A stretch of DNA of 5,441 nucleotides, from the NCBI GenBank assembly GCA_025352765.1, contig JANXSI010000359.1:1-5441 (forward strand), read 5' to 3'. Position 1 is the first letter of the stretch, and each line of letters starts with the position of its first letter. The notes under the pieces were generated by a model that had not been told where the DNA came from, made no database searches, and worked only from the letters and a program-made list of their open reading frames with translations. The DNA is from Devosia sp. (GTDB lineage Bacteria > Pseudomonadota > Alphaproteobacteria > Rhizobiales > Devosiaceae). The position numbers were made by a program, and so were the translations under genes. Positions 1 to 4,782 of the stretch are shown in pieces.

Positions 1-72
1 GGTGCCGAGGTCGATGGTCTCGCCGAGCGCGAGGTCCTCGTAGTGGCGGCGGTCCTGGGTGATGGGATTCAT
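1..72 (-). CDS. MaoC-like (hotdog-fold) dehydratase, N-terminal fragment
   Basis: Only the first 24 codons are in the window; the gene runs off the left edge. The ATG is at 70-72 and the peptide reads MNPITQDRRHYEDLALGETI followed by DLGT. The pattern of a short polar start, then Y-E-D-L, a G-E/Q turn and a hydrophobic-G-T/S strand is typical of the N-terminus of MaoC-family hotdog enoyl-CoA hydratases, which act on acyl-CoA substrates in the cytoplasm. The catalytic Asp/His region lies outside the window, so the substrate cannot be told. There is no Shine-Dalgarno sequence: the 36 bases before the ATG, back to the upstream gene's stop, are largely taken up by a perfect palindrome, and an in-frame stop at 91-93 rules out a longer start. 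The transcript may be leaderless or nearly so. The family call rests on a short stretch and is moderate. Confidence 0.66.
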   Translation of the reverse strand, partial: MNPITQDRRHYEDLALGETIDLGT

Positions 73-77
73 GGCGC

Positions 78-95
78 GTTGACGTATACGTCAAC
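78..95. promoter_or_regulatory. Perfect 18-bp palindrome, probable operator of the maoC-like gene
   Basis: GTTGACGTATACGTCAAC equals its own reverse complement over all 18 bases. It lies in the 36-bp gap between the stop of the membrane-protein gene (109-111) and the maoC-like ATG (70-72), 5 bp before that ATG. Such a long uninterrupted dyad directly before a gene for acyl-CoA metabolism suggests binding by a dimeric transcription factor. The TTGACGT-N2-ACGTCAA arrangement resembles, from memory, sites of MerR-type regulators of branched-chain amino acid or acyl-CoA catabolism such as LiuR. That assignment is inference. A TATACG inside the palindrome could serve as a -10 element for a nearly leaderless transcript, but no convincing -35 partner was found. 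Confidence 0.6.
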
Positions 96-108
96 CAATG
101 CCGCGCCG

Positions 109-525
109 CTAGAGCAGCAGCGGCAGCAGGGTCACGAGGCCGAAATAGCCAACGAAGCAGACGAACGACAGCCCGATCAGCCAGATCGGCAGCTTGCCCG
201 GCGCGCGGCCGACGATGACGCCGATGGAAATCAGGATGGCACCGACGCCGAAGGCCGAGATCAGCAGCCGGCCGAACCAGCCCAGCGTGTGCTCGGCAAA
301 GATGATGACGAAGGGCGCGAGTGCCGTGAAGATCGCCGGCCCGATCAGCCGGCGCACGCGACCGACCCGCTGCACCACCGCGACGAGGATGCCGGCGACG
401 AAGAGCACAATGCCGGCCGTCGCCACCACGCCCAGCGTGTCCAGCTTGCCGCCGAGCAGGCCCGCCGGCGCTGCAAAGAACGCGGCGGTCATGGCCAGCC
501 AGCCGCCAAAATAGGTTTCAAACAT
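109..525 (-). CDS. Small polytopic membrane protein of unknown function
   Basis: A 138-residue, very hydrophobic protein I do not recognise. Segments long enough to cross the membrane lie at about residues 8-26, 31-51, 60-78, 84-106 and 112-136, giving four or five helices. The loops are short, with a basic patch QRVGRVRRL at about 52-60 that probably faces the cytoplasm. No catalytic or ligand motif is visible. The ATG at 523-525 has no clear ribosome binding site. In-frame codons continue upstream to a stop at 556-558 and encode a hydrophobic stretch (IAWVIIA) without an ATG, GTG or TTG, so the N-terminus is uncertain; a rare start or an eroded 5' end is possible. It is followed after 36 bp by the maoC-like gene and preceded by about 390 bp of repeat-rich DNA, so its promoter is not evident. 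The opposite-strand frame here is poor in hydrophobic periodicity, which favours this strand. Confidence 0.72.
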   Translation of the reverse strand: MFETYFGGWLAMTAAFFAAPAGLLGGKLDTLGVVATAGIVLFVAGILVAVVQRVGRVRRLIGPAIFTALAPFVIIFAEHTLGWFGRLLISAFGVGAILISIGVIVGRAPGKLPIWLIGLSFVCFVGYFGLVTLLPLLL

Positions 526-620
526 CGCAATGATTACCCAGGCAATGGGCGAGTTTTACCGCCGCGACTGGCAGCCGGCAAGATCGCGCGAGCAGGGGCC
601 GGCGTTGTGAGCTTGGACAT

Positions 621-845
621 CCCCTCACCCTGGCCCTCTCCCCGGAGGGGCGAGGGGACGCTAGAACAGAATCCCGTTGACCCCCCTGCACTTTCAGTGG
701 CGAGGGGCACCAGCACTGAAGCCCGCGGTTCCCCTCGCCCTTCTGGGGAGACTTGGGAGCGCCCGGAAATCGCTCCAGTGGAGCGATTTCAGCGGACAAG
801 GCCCGGCAGGGCGGTGGCCGAGCGAAGCGGAGGCCGGGTGAGGGG
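621..845. repeat. Composite palindromic intergenic element with terminal inverted repeats
   Basis: This element fills most of the 391-bp gap at 526-916, in which I see no gene. Its ends are inverted repeats: CCCCTCACCCTGGCC at 621-635 and GGCCGGGTGAGGGG at 832-845, which match except for one extra base. Inside are further dyads: CCCCTC/GAGGGG closing a hairpin at 621-657, GGCGAGGGG at 699-707 against CCCCTCGCC at 731-739, and a 25-bp palindrome at 766-790. The left hairpin is of the type scattered in many alphaproteobacterial genomes, whose spurious translations read like PSPLRGEGQGEG. No transposase is encoded and I see no target-site duplication. It could be a MITE-like non-autonomous element or a mosaic of several repeat insertions. 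The remaining parts, 526-620 and 846-916, show nothing I can name. Confidence 0.7.
766..790. repeat. 25-bp perfect palindrome within the intergenic element
   Basis: GAAATCGCTCCA and TGGAGCGATTTC are 12-bp arms that are exact reverse complements around a single central G. In RNA this would make a hairpin of about 11 bp with a 3-nt loop on either strand. It has no U-tract and lies inside the larger repeat element, so I read it as part of a dispersed repeat rather than a terminator for the gene ending at 917. Confidence 0.75.
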
Positions 846-846
846 C
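817..846 (+). repeat. 30-bp dispersed repeat, copy 1
   Basis: This 30-base stretch, running from GCCGAGCGAAGCGG through AGGCCGGGTGAGGGGC, matches the reverse complement of 2537-2566 at 29 of 30 positions; the single difference is A against C at the ninth base. It forms the right end of the composite element. The close identity of two non-coding segments about 1.7 kb apart shows a recently active or conserved dispersed repeat family. Confidence 0.85.
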
Positions 847-916
847 TTTGAGGTGAGAAGGCCATGAGAGCTACGCTCGAACTGGCACCCTCACAGGCCG
901 CCGAAAGAGCGCCGTC

Positions 917-1348
917 CTAGAATCCACCCACGGCGTCGGCGAAGTACAGCACCGGGAGGGCGGCGTAGAGGATGCAGAACCAGCCCAGCAGCACCGCGGC
1001 GACGCGGGTGTTGCCGAGCCGCGACATCGCCCAGAGCACCGCCACCACCTCGGCCACGAGGTAGATCAGCGCCAGGAGTCCCAGCAGCGATTTGGGGCCG
1101 GTGAGCAGCGAGCGGAAGACGTCGCCGACGAGGAAGGCGGCGATATGGGTGATCAGCAGCGGCACCAGGAAGCGCACCACCATCTGCTGGCGCGCCCACA
1201 GCGACCAGAGCAGGCCGACAACAAATCCTGCGAGCGACAGCCCGAGGATGGCGCGGGTCAGGATGTCGGCCCATTGCCGATGTTCCCCCACAATGATCGC
1301 CCAATAGGCGAGGGGCAGGGGCGTAAAGAACGACCAGAGATAGGACAA
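917..1348 (-). CDS. Small four-helix membrane protein downstream of ychF
   Basis: A 143-residue integral membrane protein of unrecognised family. Likely transmembrane segments are at about residues 31-50, 57-77, 86-107 and 115-137, and the first 20 residues are also hydrophobic and aromatic. A basic loop (WARQQMVVR) separates the first two segments. The chosen start is a TTG at 1346-1348, giving MSYLWSFFTPLPLAYW. No ATG occurs in this frame before codon 56, which would cost a helix. The start lies only 13 bp after the ychF stop, which suggests translational coupling to ychF; no strong ribosome binding site is visible, consistent with a weakly initiated distal gene. The stop is at 917-919 and the repeat-rich region follows. 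The function cannot be inferred from the sequence. It is similar in size and topology to the protein at 109-525, but I see no obvious sequence similarity. Confidence 0.72.
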   Translation of the reverse strand: MSYLWSFFTPLPLAYWAIIVGEHRQWADILTRAILGLSLAGFVVGLLWSLWARQQMVVRFLVPLLITHIAAFLVGDVFRSLLTGPKSLLGLLALIYLVAEVVAVLWAMSRLGNTRVAAVLLGWFCILYAALPVLYFADAVGGF

Positions 1349-1361
1349 GGTTCTACCGGCT

Positions 1362-2462
1362 CTAGGTGTTGAACCGGAACAGCATCACATCGCCGTCCTT
1401 GACGACGTATTCCTTGCCTTCGTCGCGGGCCTTTCCGGCTTCCTTGGCAGGCACTTCGCCGCCGAGGTTGATGTAGTCGTCGAAGGCGATGGTCTGGGCG
1501 CGGATGAAGCCGCGCTCGAAGTCGGAGTGGATGACGCCGGCGGCCTGCGGGGCCTTGTCGCCCTTGTGGATGGTCCAGGCGCGCGCCTCTTTCGGGCCGG
1601 CCGTGAAGTAAGTCTGGAGTCCGAGGAGCTTATAGCCCTCGCGGATCAGCTTGTTGAGGCCGGCTTCCTCGAGCCCGAGGGTCGAAAGGAACTCTCTCTG
1701 CTCGTCGTCGGGGAGCTGCGCGAGCTGGCTCTCGATCTCGGCCGAGATCACCACGCAGCCCGCTTCGTGGGTGCTCGCATATTCGGCGACCTTGCGGGAA
1801 TACTCGTTGCCGGTCGCGGCCGACGCCTCGTCGACGTTGCAGACATAGAGCACGGGCTTGGCGGTTAGGAGCTGCAGGCCTTGGAACGCCTTTTCCTCGT
1901 CGGGGTCGGAGCGCTTGACCAGCCGCGCCAGCTTGCCTTCGCGCAGCAGCTCGATCGCCTGCAGCACGAGGCCGTGGGCGATCTTGGCTTCCTTGTCGCC
2001 CTGCTTGGCCTTCTTTTCGAGGCCGTTGACGCGCTTTTCGAGGCTCTCGAGATCGGCGAGCATCAGCTCGGTCTCGACCACTTCGGCATCCGACAGCGGG
2101 TCCACCTTGCCGGCGACGTGGATGATGTTGCCGTCCTCGAAGCAGCGCAGCACGTAGATCACGGCGTCGCATTCGCGGATGTTGGCGAGGAACTGGTTGC
2201 CGAGGCCCTCGCCCTTGCTGGCGCCCTTCACCAGCCCGGCGATATCGACAAAGCTCATGCGCGCGGGCACCAGTTGCTGCGATTTGGCGACTTTCGCCAG
2301 CTTTTCGAGCCGCGCGTCGGGGATCGCCACCTCGCCGACATTGGGCTCGATCGTGCAGAACGGAAAGTTCGCCGCCTGCGCGGCGGCGGTGCGGGTCAGG
2401 GCGTTGAAAAGCGTCGACTTGCCGACATTGGGCAGCCCGACGATGCCGATCTTGAGGCCCAT
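1362..2462 (-). CDS. ychF: YchF/OLA1-type ribosome-associated P-loop NTPase
   Basis: A 366-residue protein, the normal length for YchF. The P-loop GLPNVGKST is at residues 9-17 and the Walker B/G3 motif DIAG at 73-76 is followed by L77, where catalytic-Gln GTPases have Gln; this marks the HAS-NTPase group. The G4 position reads NVDE (209-212) instead of the GTPase NKxD, in keeping with the ATP preference known for this family. A coiled-coil insertion lies at about 130-160 (the ELMLADLESLEKRVNGLEKK region). The TGS domain at about 283-364 contains the family stretch AGVIHSDFERGFIRA. Known members bind ribosomes and affect stress responses and translation quality; the protein is cytoplasmic. 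The start has a good ribosome binding site, GGAG at 2469-2472 with a 6-nt spacer. It follows pth, with a repeat hairpin between, and is followed closely by a membrane-protein gene. Confidence 0.97.
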   Translation of the reverse strand: MGLKIGIVGLPNVGKSTLFNALTRTAAAQAANFPFCTIEPNVGEVAIPDARLEKLAKVAKSQQLVPARMSFVDIAGLVKGASKGEGLGNQFLANIRECDAVIYVLRCFEDGNIIHVAGKVDPLSDAEVVETELMLADLESLEKRVNGLEKKAKQGDKEAKIAHGLVLQAIELLREGKLARLVKRSDPDEEKAFQGLQLLTAKPVLYVCNVDEASAATGNEYSRKVAEYASTHEAGCVVISAEIESQLAQLPDDEQREFLSTLGLEEAGLNKLIREGYKLLGLQTYFTAGPKEARAWTIHKGDKAPQAAGVIHSDFERGFIRAQTIAFDDYINLGGEVPAKEAGKARDEGKEYVVKDGDVMLFRFNT

Positions 2463-2488
2463 GAGATTCTCCGGAAAAGGTTGCGCCT

Positions 2489-2517
2489 CAAATCGGTCGG
2501 GGCGAAGGGGAAGTCAA
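2489..2517 (-). promoter_or_regulatory. Weak candidate promoter for ychF
   Basis: On the minus strand TTGACT (2512-2517) is a good -35 hexamer. At 17 bp spacing it is followed by GATTTG (2489-2494), a poor -10. Transcription would start near 2482, leaving about 20 nt with the ribosome binding site before the ATG at 2462. It lies after the repeat hairpin, so it could supply ychF if readthrough from pth is limited. The weak -10 keeps confidence low. Confidence 0.3.
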
Positions 2518-2537
2518 TGCTTTGCAGTGCGGGGCGG

Positions 2538-2582
2538 CCCCTCACCCGGCCTCCGCTGCGCTCGGCGAAACGCCGGGTGAGG
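2538..2582. repeat. Short palindromic repeat between pth and ychF (copy 2 of the dispersed family)
   Basis: CCTCACCCGGC (2540-2550) and GCCGGGTGAGG (2572-2582) are exact 11-bp inverted repeats around a 21-nt loop, with further interrupted pairing outside them. The segment 2537-2566 is 29/30 identical to the reverse complement of 817-846. The hairpin starts 14 nt after the pth stop and has no U-tract. It is therefore a weak terminator candidate; a role in mRNA 3'-end protection or processing between pth and ychF is possible but inferred. Confidence 0.82.
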
Positions 2583-2596
2583 AGGGCCTTGCCGCC

Positions 2597-3346
2597 TTAC
2601 TCCGGCTTGTCGTCCTTCTTGCCCAAGATCTTGGCCAGCATCGCCGCCATCGGCCCGCCCTCCGGCACCTCGGCGGCCGGTGGGTTCTCGCGCGCGGCGC
2701 GGATGTGGCTCTGGCCGGTCGACTTCTTGCGTGTCGGGTCGGCGGTCTCGGGGCGCTCGGCGCGCGCCGCGGCGTCGCCGTTGACCGCGATCGCCAGCTT
2801 GTTCATCACGGTGCTGTCGTCGCCCTTGAGCAGCAGCCCGACAGTGTCGGCGAGCGCGGTCAGCAGCGGCTCCAGCCACTCCTGCCGGTCGACTTTCGAG
2901 AAGTCCCCCAGCACCCAGTGCAGCACCGCGTCCTTGCTGCCCGGATGGCCGATCCCCAGCCGCACCCGGCGATAGCCGGTGCCGATGCGCGGATCGATCG
3001 AGCGGAGGCCGTTGTGGCCGCCATTGCCGCCGCCGACCTTGATCCGGGCCTTGCCGGGGATGAGGTCGAGCTCGTCATAGATGACGGTGATGTCCTTGGG
3101 CTCGAGCTTGTAGAAGCTCGCGGCCGCGGCAACGCTCTCGCCGGAGTCGTTCATGTAGGTCTGCGGCTTGAGCAGCAGCACCTTCTCGCCGTCGATCGTG
3201 CCTTCGGCGACGACGCCCTTGAACTTGTCGCGGAACGGCGGAAAGCGGTGGCGCGACGCGATGGCGTCGGCGGCCATGAAGCCGATGTTGTGGCGGTTGT
3301 TGCGGTATTTGTCCCCGGGATTGCCGAGGCCGACGATCAGATGCAT
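2597..3346 (-). CDS. pth: Peptidyl-tRNA hydrolase
   Basis: Cleaves the ester bond of peptidyl-tRNAs released early from ribosomes, so that tRNA is recycled; a cytoplasmic monomer and usually essential. The catalytic core covers about residues 1-188. GLGNPG contains N9, RHNIG holds the catalytic H19, YMNDSG holds N66, YDELDL holds D91 and GGHNGLRS holds N112; these correspond to the known N10, H20, N68, D93 and N114 of the E. coli enzyme. At 249 residues the protein is about 55 longer than the E. coli form. The extra C-terminal tail (about 189-249) is polar and Arg/Ala/Pro-rich and ends in a Met/Lys-rich helix-like MAAMLAKILGKKDD. Tails of this sort are usual in alphaproteobacteria. The start is supported by GGGAG at 3354-3358 with a 7-nt spacer. 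It lies 54 bp after rplY and is probably co-transcribed with it. Confidence 0.97.
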   Translation of the reverse strand: MHLIVGLGNPGDKYRNNRHNIGFMAADAIASRHRFPPFRDKFKGVVAEGTIDGEKVLLLKPQTYMNDSGESVAAAASFYKLEPKDITVIYDELDLIPGKARIKVGGGNGGHNGLRSIDPRIGTGYRRVRLGIGHPGSKDAVLHWVLGDFSKVDRQEWLEPLLTALADTVGLLLKGDDSTVMNKLAIAVNGDAAARAERPETADPTRKKSTGQSHIRAARENPPAAEVPEGGPMAAMLAKILGKKDDKPE

Positions 3347-3370
3347 CGCCTGTCTCCCGGGCAGAAGGCG

Positions 3371-3390
3371 GGGACGGCCGAAGCCGTCCC
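3371..3390 (-). other. C(UUCG)G tetraloop hairpin between rplY and pth
   Basis: On the minus-strand transcript the sequence is an 8-bp perfect stem, GGGACGGC pairing with GCCGUCCC, closed by a UUCG loop on a C-G pair, one of the most stable RNA tetraloops. It starts 10 nt after the rplY stop codon and ends 24 nt before the pth ATG. No run of U follows, so it is at most a poor intrinsic terminator. A part in partial attenuation, RNA processing or protection of the rplY mRNA 3' end would fit. Confidence 0.75.
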
Positions 3391-3400
3391 CAGACCCGAC

Positions 3401-4108
3401 TTACTTCTTGGGGGCGGGAGCCGCACCCTTGGCAGGCGCCGCGCCCTTGGCCGGAGCGGCGGCAGCGCCACCCTTGGCCGGAGCCGCACCGGCGGCCGGA
3501 GCGGCCTCGGCAGCGGGAGTGGCGGCAGCGTCTTCTTCCGAACGCAGCGCCGACGGCGCAGCGATCGTCGCGATGGTCAGATCCGCCTCATGGGTGTGGA
3601 CCTTGGCACCCTTGGGCAGCTCGACCGACGAGATGTGGATGATGTCGCCGATGTCCTTGCCGGTGAGGTCGATGGTGATCGCCTCGGGGATCGAATCCGC
3701 CGGAACGCTCAGTTCCACCGTGTGGTGCACGATGTTGAGCACGCCGCCGCGCTTGATGCCCGGGCTTTCTTCCTGGTTGATGAAGTGCACGGCCACCTGG
3801 ACGGTAAGCTTGGTGTTGGCTCCAACGCGCAGGAAGTCGACATGCAGCGCGGTGTCCTTGACGACATCGAGCTGATAGTCGCGCGGGATAACGCGGTGCT
3901 TGGCGCCGTCGACGTCGACGGTGATCACGTGGCTGAGGAAGCCACCGGCATAGATCGCCTTCATCGCCTCGTTGTACGAGATCGAGATGGGCGTGGGGTC
4001 TTTCTTGTCGCCGTAGATCACAGCGGGAATAAAGCCTTCACGACGCAGTGCACGAGCGGCCCCCTTGCCCACCCCGCTCCGCGCCTTGGCCTTGAGTTCG
4101 ATAGCCAT
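3401..4108 (-). CDS. rplY: 50S ribosomal protein L25, Ctc/TL5 type
   Basis: Large-subunit protein that binds 5S rRNA. The N-terminal L25 domain (about residues 3-92) begins with the family pattern ELKAKARSGVGKGAARALRR and continues with EGFIPAVIYGD. The second, beta-rich Ctc/TL5 domain (about 97-186) includes the conserved EESPGIKRGGVLNIVHHTVE segment. A tail from about 188 to 235 is almost entirely Ala, Pro, Gly and Lys, with repeats of A-P-A-K-G ending in PKK; such tails are common in alphaproteobacterial Ctc proteins. The start at 4106-4108 is chosen because the family begins here and AAGGA lies 8 nt before it (4117-4121). The open frame runs on upstream to a TTG at 4204, but that codon overlaps the promoter region. 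The gene is the first of rplY-pth-ychF and has its own promoter candidate and a structured leader. Confidence 0.96.
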   Translation of the reverse strand: MAIELKAKARSGVGKGAARALRREGFIPAVIYGDKKDPTPISISYNEAMKAIYAGGFLSHVITVDVDGAKHRVIPRDYQLDVVKDTALHVDFLRVGANTKLTVQVAVHFINQEESPGIKRGGVLNIVHHTVELSVPADSIPEAITIDLTGKDIGDIIHISSVELPKGAKVHTHEADLTIATIAAPSALRSEEDAAATPAAEAAPAAGAAPAKGGAAAAPAKGAAPAKGAAPAPKK

Positions 4109-4116
4109 GGAACGTG

Positions 4117-4121
4117 TCCTT
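4117..4121 (-). promoter_or_regulatory. Ribosome binding site that fixes the rplY start
   Basis: AAGGA on the minus strand, 8 nt before the ATG at 4106-4108. It decides the start against the in-frame ATG at 4136-4138, which lies inside a stem-loop, and against the far upstream TTG at 4202-4204. The 8-nt gap between this site and the foot of the leader hairpin (4130) puts it within reach of structural control. Confidence 0.75.
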
Positions 4122-4129
4122 GGGTTGGT

Positions 4130-4152
4130 GTGCCCCATGTGACATAGGGCAC
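4130..4152 (-). promoter_or_regulatory. Stem-loop in the rplY 5' leader
   Basis: In the minus-strand RNA, GUGCCCUAUG (4143-4152) pairs with CAUGGGGCAC (4130-4139) over 10 bp, including one U-G wobble, with loop UCA. The wobble would be an A-C mismatch in RNA from the other strand, so the fold fits rplY mRNA better than its complement. It lies between the promoter candidate and the ribosome binding site. rplY is known to be autoregulated through its leader in E. coli; whether this different hairpin does the same is inference. Confidence 0.6.
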
Positions 4153-4192
4153 GCGCCCGTCCTCCAGGGGTGACAGGCGCTTCATGGCGGTC

Positions 4193-4221
4193 GCTATAGT
4201 TCAAGCGGCCCCGCCGGGCAA
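4193..4221 (-). promoter_or_regulatory. Probable sigma-70-type promoter of rplY-pth
   Basis: Minus-strand TTGCCC (4216-4221) and TATAGC (4193-4198) are separated by exactly 17 bp. Read one base over, CTTGCC-N17-CTATAG is close to the alphaproteobacterial consensus CTTGAC-N17-CTATAT. The -35 lies just after the stop codon of the upstream gene (4226-4228). Transcription would start near 4185-4187, giving an rplY leader of about 78 nt. Confidence 0.6.
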
Positions 4222-4225
4222 GGGT

Positions 4226-4705
4226 TCAGCCGTAAAACGCCTGCTCCATCTGGCGTTTCAGCTCATCGGCGGGCGTCCGACCCTGGAACACCCGCGATTC
4301 AAAGCGCTGGCCGGCGGTGGTGGTCATGACGACCTTCCAGGTCGAGGGGCCGCCATCGCCTTCATATTCGCTGAGGGTGAAGCCGGCGATGTCAGCACGC
4401 GAGAAGCTGTGGCGGCGACGGCCAAAGGGTGTCGTCGCCTCGATCTCGACCCGGCCACGGCCGATGGTCCAGGTGAGGGAAAGGCCGAACAGCCCGGCAA
4501 GGATCATCGCGCCGCCGACGCCGATGGCGCCCAGAAGGATCAAGAGGAACGGCAGGCTCAGCAGATTGGCCGGCCAGACGCCGCGCCAGAGTTCGCGCCC
4601 CGAAAGCACGAGGATCGTCGCCCCGGCGCCCGCGAGGAACACGCGCATCACCGCATGCGTCGGTGCCGCATGCCGAAACAGGCCGTCACTGCTGGTGTCG
4701 TCCAT
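4226..4705 (-). CDS. Two-helix membrane protein with a possible PH-like C-terminal domain
   Basis: A 159-residue protein. After a polar start (MDDTSSDGLFRHAAPTHA), one hydrophobic segment lies at about residues 19-36 and a longer one at about 50-78, so both ends probably face the cytoplasm. The remaining 80 residues alternate in beta-strand fashion (WTIGRGRVEIEATTPFGRRRHSF..DIAGFTLSEYEGDGGPSTWKVVMTTTAGQRF) and end in an amphipathic helix (TPADELKRQMEQAF). This layout is like small bacterial membrane proteins with PH-like domains, but that is an inference from pattern only. The start is fixed by GGAGG at 4711-4715, 5 nt before the ATG. The frame is open further upstream, but that part overlaps the VOC gene in another frame and is a shadow. 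It follows the VOC gene by 77 bp, and the rplY promoter candidate begins right after its stop. Confidence 0.8.
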   Translation of the reverse strand: MDDTSSDGLFRHAAPTHAVMRVFLAGAGATILVLSGRELWRGVWPANLLSLPFLLILLGAIGVGGAMILAGLFGLSLTWTIGRGRVEIEATTPFGRRRHSFSRADIAGFTLSEYEGDGGPSTWKVVMTTTAGQRFESRVFQGRTPADELKRQMEQAFYG

Positions 4706-4782
4706 CTGCGCCTCCGGCCTCAGCATGGCAGCGGACAAGTGAAAACCGCGTTTAGCCGATGGTGGGCATTTTCGACGGCCGC

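Noticed and set aside
518..865. Minus-strand frame encoding SPRPSGERARVRG-like peptide
   Set aside because: This is the translation of the dispersed palindromic repeat (the other frame gives PSPLRGEGQGEG), a well-known source of false gene calls.
43..867. Long plus-strand open frame of 274 codons
   Set aside because: It is antisense to the membrane-protein gene at 109-525 and then runs through palindromic repeats; its composition is low-complexity Arg/Asp/Gln/Ala-rich with no domain pattern. It is a shadow frame of high-GC DNA.
1881..2975. Plus-strand frame of 364 codons opposite ychF and pth
   Set aside because: It lies antisense to two genes with clear family motifs and spans their intergenic repeat; it has no recognisable domain.
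3411..3490. Repetitive CCCTTGGCCGGAGC units considered as a DNA repeat element
   Set aside because: They encode the Ala/Pro/Lys tail of L25 in frame; low-complexity coding sequence explains them.
2522..4147. Plus-strand frame of 541 codons opposite pth and rplY
   Set aside because: It is antisense to well-supported genes over its whole length and its residue content mirrors the codon bias of the opposite strand (many Asp, Val, Gly, Arg).
4109..4204. N-terminal extension of L25 to the TTG at 4202-4204 or the ATG at 4136-4138
   Set aside because: The extension overlaps the promoter -10 region and leader hairpin, does not look like the family N-terminus, and the ATG at 4106-4108 has a good AAGGA site.
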